NCBI GenBank assembly: GCA_964017185.1
Contig: OZ024882.1
Location: 42,763,431 to 42,827,430 of the forward strand
DNA length: 64,000 nucleotides
Source of the DNA: Rugalucina vietnamica
Lineage: Eukaryota > Mollusca > Bivalvia > Lucinida > Lucinidae
Direction: 5' to 3'
In this document: positions 20,548 through 32,470 of the stretch, piece by piece
Layout: the number at the start of each line of letters is the position of its first letter
Position numbering within the stretch: the stretch's first letter is position 1
Notes under the pieces: generated by a model
Databases searched by the model: none
Seen by the model: only the letters and a program-made list of their open reading frames with translations
Told to the model about the DNA's origin: nothing
Made by a program: the position numbers and the translations under genes

Positions 20548-22713
20548 AAACCAGAGGACCAGTAGTCCTGTAAACGCTCACCTGAGATCTGAGATCAGAG
20601 ATATTTAACAATAAACTTGTTTGACTATCAAGGTCATATACATGTATATGGCCCCAGGACATTGTCAGAATACCCCCTGGGATTAATCCCTTTTTCAAAT
20701 TCATAAATATTCTGCCCACTTGTTCATTTCCTGGAAGTTTTTCCCCATCAGTGTCTTTCAACAGTTTATGTTTTACTGCTTCCAAAAGATCAAACAATTA
20801 TATTTTATTAGCTATTACTGCAGCTGGTGTTGTGCCGTTTGGCGGCCCTAAAAGCCTCCCCGTACGTCATCCATAGTGCAGATTATATTTTCCTTTCGGT
20901 CCTTTGATATCAGTAAAGATATTATGATTATTCAAAACACATACATGTACGTTTAGAAACATACTTCTTAACAATTTTTATTATTTGGCCCCGTTTAGGA
21001 ATGAGTCTTTGATTTTGCCTTCTCGTGTAAATTCTCTTTCTGGCTTTCGATGCCGATTTTTACAAAGGGCTACTGATGAGGATTCATTACCCGAAATTGC
21101 GCAATATATTCCAATATACCTCCCTTTCACTTTTTACTGCTTCCAAAAGCTCAAACCTTTATATTTTATTCTGCATATGTGACCTACATTACGAAAACTG
21201 GCCCATGCAATATATAGAGATTTTTTTCAGTACCAAAAATTGAAAATTTCACCAGAAAAATGTTGATATTTTTCTTATTTTTGCTCAAAACATAGATTGT
21301 GGGTACACGTTAGAACCGCCTCGTCGAGGCGGTTCTAACGAGTACCCACAATCTATGTTTTGGAGCAAAAATAAGAAAAATAGGTATACCCCCTGCAAAC
21401 CCCTGTTTTGCTATTTAAAAGTGGGGTTTAAGGGGGTATGTATTGCACGGACACGGACATGTTTTCCTGATGTACGTTGACCTTGTCGTAAAATCTGTCA
21501 AGGCCATCACACGATCATGATTTATATACATATCGTAGTACTCTAGTCTTAATTGCTTCATATCAATTTTCGTCGAAATTGGTTCAGCAGTTCATGCGAA
21601 GAAGATTTTTGAAGGGTTTTAGCATATATTGGCATGGCGGCAATATTGGCCATGCGGCCTGGTTTATTTATAATCACACTGGTTCCCCCTTCATACAGAT
21701 GTTTCCTATAAAATTTGACTTTGATTGGCCAGGCGGTTTTAAAGAAGAAAATCTTTGAATATTATGGTTATATACATGTATAATGCTCCGGGGCAGAGGC
21801 AGACCCACCGCTGAGTCCAAATTCTCTTTAGAATTTACCCATATTCTGCAAGTTTTACCCTTTAAATCCCAATTTTCCCCATTCAAATGCATAGGCGACC
21901 TTTGTTGACCTTGTCGTAAAATAAGTAAAGGTCATCCCAGGGTCAGGATTTATACAAACTTTGTAGAACTTTATTGCCTGATGGCTCATGCCAAGCTTCA
22001 AAATCATAGACCGTTGGGTTCTGGAGATGAAGAACTGAATTTTACAGGTTTTTGCAATTTATAGCCATGGCGGTCATCTTGTCATATGACCTTGACCGTT
22101 TATATAAACTTTCATTCCCCCTTCCTAACGATGCTTCACATACAGTTTGTTTTTTATTGGCCAAGCGGTTTCAGTGAAGAAGATGTTTGAATATAATGGG
22201 CACATACATGTACATGTTTATAGCCCCGGGGCAGGGGGCGGCAACCCCTTGGGGGCAATTTATTTTCATAAACATAAATATTCTGTCCATTTGCACATTT
22301 CGCGCCAGTTTTGCTCTTCAAATAACATTTTAACAATTTTCGCCATTCAAATGCATGGGCGACCTAAGATGACATTGCCGTAAATCGCAGTTTGTAGAGC
22401 TCCATTGCCTGATACGTCATATGTCAAGTTTAAAAATCAAAGCCCTTCTGGTTCTGGAGAAGATTTTTAAAGAAAGATTTTTTGCTATTTATAGCAATGG
22501 CGGCCACCTTGGTCATGTGACCTGGACCTTTTATATAAACGTTAATTCCCCCATCATAAGGATGCTCCACATGAAGTTTGGCTTTGATTGGCCCAGCGGT
22601 TTCAGAGGAGAAGATGTTTGAACATTGTGGATAACGACTACAACGACAACGACAACGACGGACGATGGGTAAACTATAGGCTCACCTGTGAGACTTAGTC
22701 TCAGGTGAGCTAA
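20548..22713 (+). repeat. Family C complex repeat, copy 1
   Basis: Begins ACCAGAGGACCAGTAGTCC (also seen at 44070) and ends in a hairpin, CTCACCTGTGAGAC TTAGTCTCAGGTGAG. It contains repeated modules of about 400-450 bp with GGGCGACCTAAG, GTCAAGGTCATCC-type, TGGCGGCCACCTTGGTCATG and TGATTGGCC(A/C)AGCGGTTTC blocks. A family B MITE is inserted at 21187-21473. Element class is not established. Confidence 0.75.
21187..21473 (+). mobile_element. Family B MITE, copy 4, full palindrome
   Basis: Starts CATTACGAAAACTGGCCC and ends ACATGTTTTCCTGATG, imperfect inverted termini. The central palindrome at 21269-21380 has arms of about 55 bp with virtually no loop, the most complete in the window. A second stem follows (CCCCCTGCAAACCCC against GGGGTTTAAGGGGG). 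Confidence 0.92.
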
Positions 22714-23057
22714 TAAAAGCCTAAAGTCGATAAAACATTGCCTGTGTCCAAAATTTTGAACTTTGTTATAAGCATATATGATAATTGTATACACACGGGT
22801 TTAGCAGCATTCGAAAATGTCAACAGGTAGAGATAACTCTTAAACAAAACAAAAATAGTGAATGTCCCCGTTATTTTTAATTTTCAAATGGAAAGAAAAT
22901 GACATTAAAATTTCAAATGGTGCACATGTGCAATAATAACTAAACCCAAACTGGTTTATTTCGATAACACCTATTTTGCTTCCGTTTATAGCAAAACACT
23001 TGTAGTCAAATACATAGTAAACTATCAATTTTGCTCCGTGAATATTACATGTAGCGG
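22714..23057. other. No gene seen
   Basis: AT-rich spacer between family C and the large inverted repeat. A (ACGACA)-like tract closes the preceding repeat near 22636. No coding motif. Confidence 0.45.
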
Positions 23058-24310
23058 TGTATTTTTTAAATATTTGACCGGTGTCAAGTTGGATGAAAAT
23101 TTCATCCGGTGAAAATTTCATCTAGCAGAAGAAAAAAAAAGTTGGATGAAAATTTCATCTGGACCTGCCCAGGAAAAGTGGTTCATGTCAAAACAAATCC
23201 TGCTCCCGTACTAGCTCTTTTTTAGGCAAGCAGCTTATACTGCAATATAGATACATGTTGTATGGAGGTTTGTGGTAAGCCTCAGTAGTCTGGGCGACAA
23301 AAGTCAGAGGGGGGGGGGGTCAAAATGTTTCTTTCAATATTTCTCGAGATTCTGTTCCGAAACCAGCTCTTGTGCCAGCAAGTCGCTTGTACTGCGATAT
23401 AGATAAATGTTCTATAGAGGTTTGTGGCAAATTTCATCAGGATTGAAAGAGGATCCGAAGGGTAGTCAGGTCGCCAAAAGTCAGACGGGGGGTGTCTAAA
23501 ATGCGGTTTTTGATATTCCTCGGTCTCCTGCTCCCAAACCAGCTCTTGTGCCAGCAAGCCGCTTATGCTTGAATATAGGTATATGTTCTATGAAGTTTTG
23601 TTGCAAGTCTCATCAGGATTGAAAAAGGATGAGATGGATAGAAAGGGCGCCAAATATCAGAGGGGTGTCCATAATGCTGTTTTCAACATTTCTCGATCTC
23701 CAGCCCCCAAACCATCTCTTGTGCCACCAAGCCGCATATACTGCGATATAAGCGTATGTTCTAAGAAGGCCTTAAACAAGTCTCATAAGGATTGGAAAAG
23801 GATGAGAATAATAGCCAGGGCGCCAAAAGTCAGTAGAGTGTCAGTAGAGTGTCCAACGTGCTGTTTTAAACATTTCTCGATCTCTAGCCCCCAAACCAGC
23901 TCTTGTGCCACTAAACCGCTTATACCACCATATAGGTAGATGTTGTATGAAGGGACATGGCAAGTCTTATTATGATTGAAAGAGGATGAGAAGGGTAGGC
24001 AGGGTGCTAAATATCAGAGGGGTATCCAAATAATGATTTCAAAATTTCATTGACTTCAGACCCCAAGCCAGCTCTTTTGCCAGCATTCGGCTTATACTGT
24101 GAACGTGTTGTACAAGATTTTTGTTTGTTTTCGAGTTTAAAATCTTAATTATTGATTTTCTATTTAAAGCAATAAAATTTTGTTAGACATTTTTTGAGCG
24201 TATCCCCATAGAAACGTGCTCGCCATCCACGATTTTTAGAATAAGGCAAACCAAACCATCTGGACATTATGGTTTGTGTTTATGGTTCTTTAAATGATGA
24301 TATATGAATG
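23058..24310 (+). repeat. Left arm of a giant inverted repeat (diverged satellite units)
   Basis: Reverse-complement match to 38360-39585, from TTGGATGAAAATTTCATCC at the outer edge to CCATCTGGACATTATGG and ATGATATATGAATG at the inner edge. It contains degenerate about-175-bp monomers marked by GCAAGTCTCATCAGGATTGA and CCAGCTCTTGTGCCAGCAAG. Confidence 0.88.
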
Positions 24311-25020
24311 TAGTACTACGACATGGATGTATAGTATATACAAGTATGTGGCAAGTCTCATCAGGATTGAAAGAGGATGAGATGGGTAGCCAGACCCCCC
24401 GCTATGTTAGAGGGGGGTGCAAAAAATTATTTTCGATCTTTCTCGGTCTCTGGCTCCCAAACTAGCTCTTGTGCCAGGAAGCCGCTTATACTGCAATAAA
24501 GGTATATGATATATGGATGTATGTGGCAAGTCTCATTAGGATTGAAAGAGGATGAGGAGGGTAGCCAGGTCCCCAACGGCTCTAGGGTCATATTTTCCTG
24601 TACAGAATTGGCTATTTTAGCGCTTGTGCCAGGAAGCCGCTAGTACTACGACATAGATGTATAGTATATACAAGTATGTGGCAAGTCTCATCAGGATTGA
24701 AAGAGGATGAGATGGGTAGCCAGGGTCCCCAATGTCATGGGGTGTGTCAAAAATTCCATTTTCGAGAGTTTTCGGTTTCCTGCTCCCAAACTAGCTCTTG
24801 TGCCAGGAAGCCGCTAGTACTACGACATAGATGTATAGTATATATAAGTATGTGGCAAGTCTCATCAGTATTGAAAGAAGATGAGATGGGTAGCCAGGGC
24901 CCCCAATGTTATGGGGTGTGTCAAAAATTCCATTTTCGAGAGTTTTCGGTTTCCTGCTCCCAAACTAGCTCTTGTGCCAGGAAGCCGCTAGTACTACGAC
25001 ATAGATGGCGTTTTATACAA
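24311..25020 (+). repeat. Satellite monomers, plus orientation
   Basis: Four monomers with GTGGCAAGTCTCATCAGGAT, GATGAGATGGGTAGCCAG and AGCTCTTGTGCCAGGAAGCC. The array is interrupted by the LTR element and resumes at 34287. Confidence 0.88.
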
Positions 25021-26835
25021 GTCACATAGACGACCGAGGGCTAGTGCAGTCTGATCATTTACCACTAGGCCACTAACACTTCCAAACCTTTGACTGAAAT
25101 TTCAGCTATTAACTGAGTCAACACTAAGCAAAATAAATGGTTATTGACAAATAACCACTGTATGTAGGTCACCTTGACACTCAGTCTCTAACCACTGTAC
25201 CGCAAGCACTTACAAAGCTTAGATTCACAGACCCGAGATGCAGTTACCATTTCCATGTTTATTCAGAGAACAAAAAACATATATACAAATATTTACAAAT
25301 TCATGAACACACACATACTTCACACATACCCATACATTCTTAATATTTTCCTAAGTGTTTCAGCTAAATTAAATTTAGAATTTAAATTTCTTAAATTTAA
25401 GGTTTTGATTTAAACTATACTGCACAGTCTTATTTCAATTTACTCTACTGAAGTTCAATTTTAAAGTTAACTATTTCACGTTCAGTTATTTCACTTCATG
25501 TTTATTTAATATATGTTCATTCCCGACTCGCCCTGTTGATGAAATGAGTCCAGGTATACTGCTCCACGTTGATGACCACTGCGACTGTCAGATGGAAAGC
25601 ATGCTTATGATGATATTCGTATCTCCCAAAATAGCAAAGTTTATTTCAAATTCAGTATCTGTATTTCATGACGTCATATTAGCCCTTTCGCGGTTACAAT
25701 GTCCCAATATAGACATGGACCTCCATACTAATGTTCTTTCACACCATGAGTATGTACATCACTGTAGCCGTTTTCTACAGTTTATGAAACATTCTGGAAT
25801 TTCAGGTCCCCTTTCATGCTGATGGGTTGGATGTGGACACTAGTGACAATAAATGTCCTGATCTAGAGCTGATTTCTCCAATCCCATTTTAAAAGGGCTA
25901 AAAGAAACAAAATGCTGATTTTAGGATCAAATATTTGGGAATCCATACTAATTTTGAGCAGTATAATTCATTTCACTTTTCTAAATGTCTTTATTTGAAT
26001 TATGAAGTATTTTAGAGTCACTATAACTGTTACTCAGACATTAAGATACAGTAGAGTTTAAAAAGTCAATATGTGCCTTTCTAATTTTGTGCAGTATACA
26101 ATTTAGTAAAAATATACTAAAATTTACTGAAAATTTCAGGAAATATAAATCTAACCATGAAACTTTACTTCTTCATAAAACCACTATACTTTAGCAGATG
26201 AAACACACATTCCAAGCAAAAATAAAAAAAATAAAAATTATTAGCTAATGAAATCTGCCTCAAAATTTTGATATTGCATGAAAATTGAGTTTAAACCTTG
26301 AAGCATTTCACAGCTAGGACACATTGTCTGTAAGGGCTTGAAGTTGAAAATTTGGACCAAAGGGACAATTTTGCCATTTCACAGACAACTTGGAATGAAA
26401 GTGTTCCATTTCTGATAAATAAAACCATTTAAATTTAAATGCATATAAATGAGACTCTTTGCACTAAGGGACAAAGCCATTAGCAATTAAAATGGGCAAG
26501 GGAAAGGAGGAAATTTCAAACAATTTCAAATATACCTCTGTTCCAGCCCTTTTTCTCTTCAGAGCTCTCTCTCTTTCAACATCTCAGCATAAAATGACAC
26601 TCACAAAACAGGTTTGCAGTTTTCAAAACGCTCACCTGAGGTTACTGAAGCGTTGAAGCATTTAACAATGGATTACCATATTTAAAGTACCAAATTGGGA
26701 TAGGTAAAATAACATAGTTTTTTACCTGGATTATTAAATACTCTCCAAAAATTGGTACCCCCCAAAAAACCATGTAAAAATGCCTGATTTCAGCCATCCC
26801 CAATAAAATAAAATAATATTATCTTAATTGTGACA
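25021..26835 (-). repeat. 3' LTR (left) of the gypsy element
   Basis: 1,815 bp, nearly identical to 32471-34286. The first base expected at 25020 is A instead of T. The reading frame at 25544-25822 is repeated at 32994-33272 in the other LTR but has no recognised motif. Confidence 0.93.
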
Positions 26836-26850
26836 TTTACTCCCCCCTTA
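26836..26850 (-). promoter_or_regulatory. Polypurine tract
   Basis: The minus strand reads TTAAGGGGGGAGTAAA immediately before the 3' LTR begins TGTCACA. This is the expected plus-strand primer for reverse transcription. Confidence 0.85.
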
Positions 26851-26957
26851 ACAAAAGTGTTCACACTTTTTACTTTCACAGTTAAGATTAAGAAATTACT
26901 ATTTACATCACTGTCTTTCATCACTGTTTTTCATCACTGTCTCATTATTTAAATCTT

Positions 26958-28294
26958 TTACTGTCTACTAAGGTAATCAGCACCAACATTATCGCTGCCC
27001 TTGATTGAATGAATTGTGAATCTATACGGCTGCAGCAGTAATGCCCAACTCATTAACCTTGCATTTGACACTTTGGCCTTGTTGAGGTACAACAATGGCT
27101 GGTGATCTGTCTCAATTATTAATTGCTTCCCATACAAATATCTCTGAAACTTTTGAATGGCCCACACTTAAGCCAAACATTCTTTCTCCACTGTAGCGTA
27201 AGCCTCTTCTCTAGCTAACAGCTTTCTACTGGCATACGCAACTGGCCACTTTACATTATTTTCCTCTTGTAACAGTACTGTTCCAATTCCACGGTCAGAT
27301 GCATCTGTCCTCAGTGTAAACACTTGTTGAAGATCAGGTAATTTGAGAATTGGACTTACTGATAACATTTTCTTCAATGTGCTGAAAGCATATTCTTGCT
27401 CTTGAGACCATTTCACTTGATTTGGTTGTCCTTTCCTTGTTAGGTCTGTTAATGGTGCTGCTATGACAGCAAAATTTGGGATAAATTGTCTATAATACCC
27501 TACTAAACCTATGAATGATTTCACTTGTCTCTTTGTCACTGGTCTTGGTGCTTCTGCTATTGCCTTAACTTTATCTGGATGTGGCTGTAGCCTATCATGT
27601 CTTAATACATGTCCTAAGCATTCCAGACTTTCATAACCTATGAAGCATTTTGATGGTTTTGCAGTTAACCCAGCCTCTTTAAGTCTATGGAACAGATCAA
27701 ACAGTACCTTCGTATGTTCTGACCATGTCATTGTGAAAATGAGAATGTCGTCAATGAAATTGTCAAGATTCTCCGTGTTTACTAGCAAAATTCGCATCAA
27801 ACGGCTAAAAACTGCTGGCGCATTGACTTGAACTGGTATAACCCTAAGGGTGTTGAGAATGCTGTGAGCTGCTTTGACCGATCACTCATTGGAACTTGCC
27901 AATATCCTTTTGCGAGATCTAATTTAGAAAAGCATCTATGTCCTGAAACTTTCGCAAACATATCTTCAGCACTTGGCATTGGTTCAGCGTCAAAGATTGT
28001 TATTCGGTTTAACACCCTAAAATCTATACAGCATCTGTTTGTTCCATCTTTCTTTTTTATCATGACTATTGGAAAACTGTAAGGTGACTGTGATCGTTCA
28101 ATCACATCCATTTCAATCATTTTCTGAACCTCAGTTTTCACGTCTTCTATTACATTATGCGGCATAGGATACTGTTTAACCTTAACAGGTTCTGATGATG
28201 TCAACTTGATATCACATTCAACCAGATGAGTTTCTCCTGGAATATCAGTGAACACTTCTGGAAATTCCCTCAAAATTTCTAGTGCTTCATTTTT
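26958..28294 (-). pseudogene. gypsy RT-RNase H, broken
   Basis: 28273-27797: RT with QYPMPHNVIEDV, RCCIDFRVLNRIT and CFSKLDLAKGYWQVPM (first catalytic Asp). Near 27800-27830 a small deletion changes frame and removes the conserved tract that normally precedes NAPAVFSRLM. 27800-27168: FIDDILIF (catalytic pair), CLGHVLRHDRLQPHPDK, FIGLVGYYRQFIPNF, then RNase H starting FTLRTDASDRGIG. An in-frame TAA at 27168-27170 separates this from the last part (TDHQPLLYL, GSDNVGADYLSR, end 26958). The start of the RT frame overlaps the integrase end in another frame at an A6 run near 28293. Confidence 0.93.
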
Positions 28295-30342
28295 TGTTCT
28301 ACTGACAGATCAGGATTTATATTCACATTTTCTACTGTCTCAGTTTGTATGTCACTTGACAAAGCTGGAATAGCACTGGTATCACTGTCTCTTGATTCCA
28401 CATCTTCATTCTGCTCTATATCTATGATAGCAACATTAGCTTCTGCTAAGGCATCATTTTCATCTATCTGCTTGTCTTCTCTTTCCACATACAGTCTCAG
28501 CATATTGATATGGAAAGTCTTAAGCTTGCCTTTTGTATCAACACGATAATCTAGAGGACCCACTTTCTCTGTAATGACATATGGTCCTTTCCATTGCATC
28601 AACATTCTGTTTGTGCTAGTAGGAAGAAGAATAAGAACTTTGTCTCCTGCTTTCAATTGTCTGTCTCTAGCTTTCCTGTTGTATGCAACTTTGTATCTAG
28701 CTGAGGATTTTCCTAGATTTTCTCTAGCTAACTCACAGGTTCTTTCTAGTCTTTCCTTCAAATCAAAGATGTATTGATATGTAGTTTTCACCTCTGGATC
28801 TTGAACCTCATGTGTCCACAACTCTTTCAAAATAGTCATTGGGCCTCTTACACTGCGACCATACAATAACTCAAATGGTGAGAATCCAGTGCTTTCTTGT
28901 GGTACTTCTCTGTATGCAAATAACAGTGAATTTAAGTATTTGTCCCAATCTTTTGGTTTCTCATGGCACATCTTCTTCAACATTTGCTTTAGGGTACCAT
29001 TGAATTTCTCAACGAGCCCATTGCACATTGGGTGGTATGGGGTCGTGGTAAGCTGACGCATAGAAAGTAGACGACTTACTTCACTCATTAACTCTGAAGT
29101 AAACTGGCTGCCCATATCTGATAACATCTCTCTTGGAACACCCACTCTACTGAAAACATCTACTAACGCTTCTGCTACCCTCTCAGTTTCTATTCCAGGT
29201 AAAGCTACAGCTTCTGGATATCTTGTTGCATAGTCAACAATAGTAAGAATGTAACGGTTCTTCCTATCTGTTGGTGGATCTATTGGTCCCACTAAGTCAA
29301 CAGCAATACGTTGAAAAGGTATGTCCATCATTGGCATTTTTCCTAATGGTGCTTTCGGTACTTTCCCTTTTGGAATGGTACGCTGGCATATGTCACATGA
29401 TTTGCAAAATCTTGAACAGTCTGCCTGACATCCTGGCCACCAAAAGTCAGTTAATATCCTACTAACTGTCTTCTTTGATGAGAAATGACCTGACAACACA
29501 GTTTCATGAGCTAGTTTCAAAACTGTGCTGCGAAACTGTTTAGGCACAACTAATTGAGATGACTCATCCTGAGAACTTGATTTGAATTTTCTGTAAATAA
29601 GGCCTTTCTTCATTACAAACATAGACTTTCCTCCTTTCGAAACCTTTTGATCACCACTCTGAACCATCTCTCTTACTGTTTTCAAAGAACTTTCCTCTTG
29701 TTGGCCTTTTTTCATCTCTTCTGGTGTGCATTCTATTTGCAGGGCCTCTGGTACTTTCAACTTCTTGTATGTCTTAGCTTCTTTCTTTTGTGCTCTGGTT
29801 TCCACAGCTTGCACAAGTTGCCAATTAGGATCTGGCTCTCCTGGTAGTCTTGCTCCCTCAATATTTCCAACTATCAAATCATATACAGGGTTTTGCATAC
29901 ACCATGCTTCAACTTCACCTTTGAAATAAGGGGTATCTATTTCAATCGTAGCTACTGGAGATGATATCTTTGTACCATCAATCAAAACACACATTTGATT
30001 TTTCCCATTCAGCTGATCCTGTCTCACTAAACTTTGCTTAATGACAACACCACTACATCCTGTATCACGAAGAAGATTAACAACACGTCCATTAACTATA
30101 CCTTGACTAACCGGCATTCTAGGAGGATGGCATAATTGATTTTCACATGCTGAACTAAGAATAGCAGTACTCTCAGTAATGCTAGGTGTCAGTATAGAAC
30201 AATGGCCACACACATTAGGTACACTGCTACTATCTGGTAGTGCTTGAGCACCTGCAGTCACCTGCCCACTGCCTTGACCTCGACCTTGGCCTCTTCCTCT
30301 GGATGGTCTTGGATATCTCCCTCTATATTGTCCTCGTATATT
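28279..30342 (-). pseudogene. gypsy protease-integrase part of polyprotein
   Basis: In frame with gag once the hAT-type MITE is disregarded. An RG-rich linker (RGRGQGRGQG) leads to an aspartic protease with LLRDTGCSGVVI. The integrase has an HHCC finger (HETVLSGH ... CKSCDICQR), catalytic D in AVDLVGPID, D in LSDMGSQF and E in NGLVEKFNGTLK, then a GPY/F module (WKGPYVITEKVGPLDY) and an acidic tail. The frame ends at 28279 (TAG). The segment itself is open for about 660 codons. Placement of the integrase directly after the protease is the unusual feature. Confidence 0.94.
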
Positions 30343-30350
30343 GTTACCAC

Positions 30351-30897
30351 TAGTGTTGGGTATCGGTCGCGAAAATCACTATCGATTATCGGAGCACATT
30401 AGTCGATTGATTATCGATTGTACAATCGAAATGTATGTTCCCCTTACATTAACCAGTGAAGTGATTAAAAATGCTCAGTATTTGACAATGTAGTGACAAG
30501 TCACTGCATCATGCCCCTTCTCTGTATTTAAATTGAACATAGCCAATAATATATTAAGGCCACATTTTCTACAAATGATAAAGTGACCATGTGATAGATT
30601 ATTGCTGTAGCACATAGCATAGAAAAACCTAACTATAAACAGTGAAGATTGTCAAGTGATGCTTTAATAAGTGAATATTAACAATGCATTCAAGTCTAAA
30701 TGAAGGCAGACATAAGGAGGCATCATTGTGACAAATGAATTGAATTTGTAACAACATTTTATGTTAGTAAATGTTTTTACTATACACTCATGTATTTAAT
30801 TTCGATTAATCGATAGTGGAAAATTCCAATCGATAGCTACCGATAGAAGCTAGATTCCGATAGTTATCGATTATTTCGATTAATCGGCACAACACTA
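30351..30897. mobile_element. hAT-type MITE inside the gypsy ORF
   Basis: 547 bp with ends TAGTGTTGGG and CAACACTA and a perfect 8-bp duplication GTTACCAC at 30343-30350 and 30898-30905. Subterminal ATCGATTATCGG-like and CCGATAGTTATCGAT words extend the inverted ends. Length plus one duplication is 555 bp, a multiple of three, but the MITE brings a stop just inside its gag-side end. No transposase. Confidence 0.95.
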
Positions 30898-32133
30898 GTT
30901 ACCACTGTAACCTGTTGAATTATCCACTTCGTATTGTTTATTTCCTGCATTCACCTCTGCCTCTGCTGCTAAAGTATTCTGCTTTGCTTTACATTCAAAG
31001 GAATAATGCCCTTTACCATTACATAAATAACAAGTCTTATCTCTCTTTGATTTATGAAAACTGTCTTGAGAACCTTTCTGTGGTGGAGATGGAGTTGATT
31101 GTTGAGCATTTCCTGGCCTTGGCTCTGTCTTTCTAGGTTTGTAAATCAAATTTGTGTTGCTACCACCTCGTGCTTCTCGATACTGGTCCGCATAGGTTGT
31201 CATCTCTTCTATATTCTTAGGCACTCTCTCCTTGAGAAACAAAGTTAGCTCCCTATTACAACTTTGAAGAAACTGCTCTCTTATAAGCAAATCAAACAAA
31301 TCATGATATGTCTTCTTAGTATTTGACAAATCCATCCACCTATCTAAGTATCTTGCTAACCTACCTGCAAATTGGGCAAATGTTTCTCCAACTTCAGGAC
31401 GACAGCTTCTAAACCTTTTCCTGAACCCTTCATCTGTCATTTCAAATCTCTTTAGGAGAGCTTCCTTTAAAACATTATATTCTTGTGCTTGTTCTGCAGG
31501 AATTCTTGAATAAACTTCTAAAGCTTTTCCTTTAAGAAGTGCACTTAAATGTGTTGCCCAGTCAGTCTCCTGCAACCCTTGTGACCTAGCATATCGCTCG
31601 AACCTTTGAAGATATGCATCCATATCATCTTTGTCCTCATCGAAATATGGTAACTTTGGAATCCTAGCACTAAGAGTGCGTTCCACAACCGGCGTGACAT
31701 GGTAACGGTCCTGAGCTTCCATTAGATCAATTTTAAGCTGATACTCAGTTTTCTCTTTTCTAATTGTAGCCTCACTTAATTCTAAAGCAGCATTTAATTC
31801 ATGTGCTTTCTCTTCCTTCTCCCTATCAATCTCAAGCTTTCTCAATTGTTCTTTATGCTCAAGCTCAGCTAAGTGTTTTTCATGCTCACGTTTCTTTTCT
31901 GCCTCAATGTCTGTTAAGCGTTTAATTTCTAATTCATGCTCGCGTTTTGCCTTTTCATTTTCACGTTGCTCTCTTTCAGCTTCCCTACGCGCTTTGCGTT
32001 CATCTCTTTCACTTATTTGCTGATCCCGTACAAAAGTTTGTAAGTCCGTACCTTCATAACCCAATGCCTGACCAAGCTCAGTCCATTCTTTTACCAAAGC
32101 CATTGTACTATGTGAAACATAAAATTGATACAC
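30895..32133 (-). pseudogene. gypsy gag, C-terminally cut by MITE
   Basis: About 400 codons, likely start at MALVKEWTELG (32103) rather than the earlier ATG at 32133. Residues about 40-150 are a highly charged E/K/R-rich coiled coil (REAEREQRENEKAKREHELE). Capsid-like part: YFDEDKDDMDAYLQRFERYA, LLKGKALEVYSRIP, YNVLKEALLKRFEMTDEGFR, ETFAQFAGRLARYLDRWM. Zinc knuckle CYLCNGKGHYSFEC. The frame closes at 30895 on a stop contributed by the MITE; without it the frame continues into the protease. Confidence 0.93.
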
Positions 32134-32448
32134 TTTTTAATATTGGGTGTATTGGGGTTTGAATAAATTTACCCAGCTACATGGAGCATAACCTATGTGA
32201 TAATACCCTCTTACCCAATTGGAAAATAAATTGCCAATAAAGTATCACAGTTTCAAAGATGCCACTTGAAAATGTTTATGGACATCTAACGAATAGACGA
32301 CGGACAACGAAGGCTGCCTGCCTATACTATGCGCTATCCTTTAAACCTCAGATAAGTCAAATTGGATGGGCTAAAGGGGGGGGGGGGGGCTTTGGTCAAT
32401 GTAACCGAGCTGTGAATATTAGAATTTAAACACAGTTTGAACTGCACT
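32134..32448 (-). other. gypsy 5' untranslated leader
   Basis: Between the primer site and gag. Contains a G13 run at about 32378-32390 on the plus strand. Nothing else recognised. Confidence 0.7.
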
Positions 32449-32466
32449 ATCCCACTTCTGACACCA
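32449..32466 (-). promoter_or_regulatory. Primer-binding site, tRNA-Leu type
   Basis: The minus strand reads TGGTGTCAGAAGTGGGAT four bases after the 5' LTR. This is complementary to the 3' end of a leucine tRNA (…CCCACTTCTGACACCA type). Confidence 0.85.
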
Positions 32467-32470
32467 AAAA

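Noticed and set aside
25544-25822. 92-codon frame in the left LTR, repeated at 32994-33272 in the right LTR
   Set aside because: Identical because the LTRs are; no domain, no signal, no evidence of expression.
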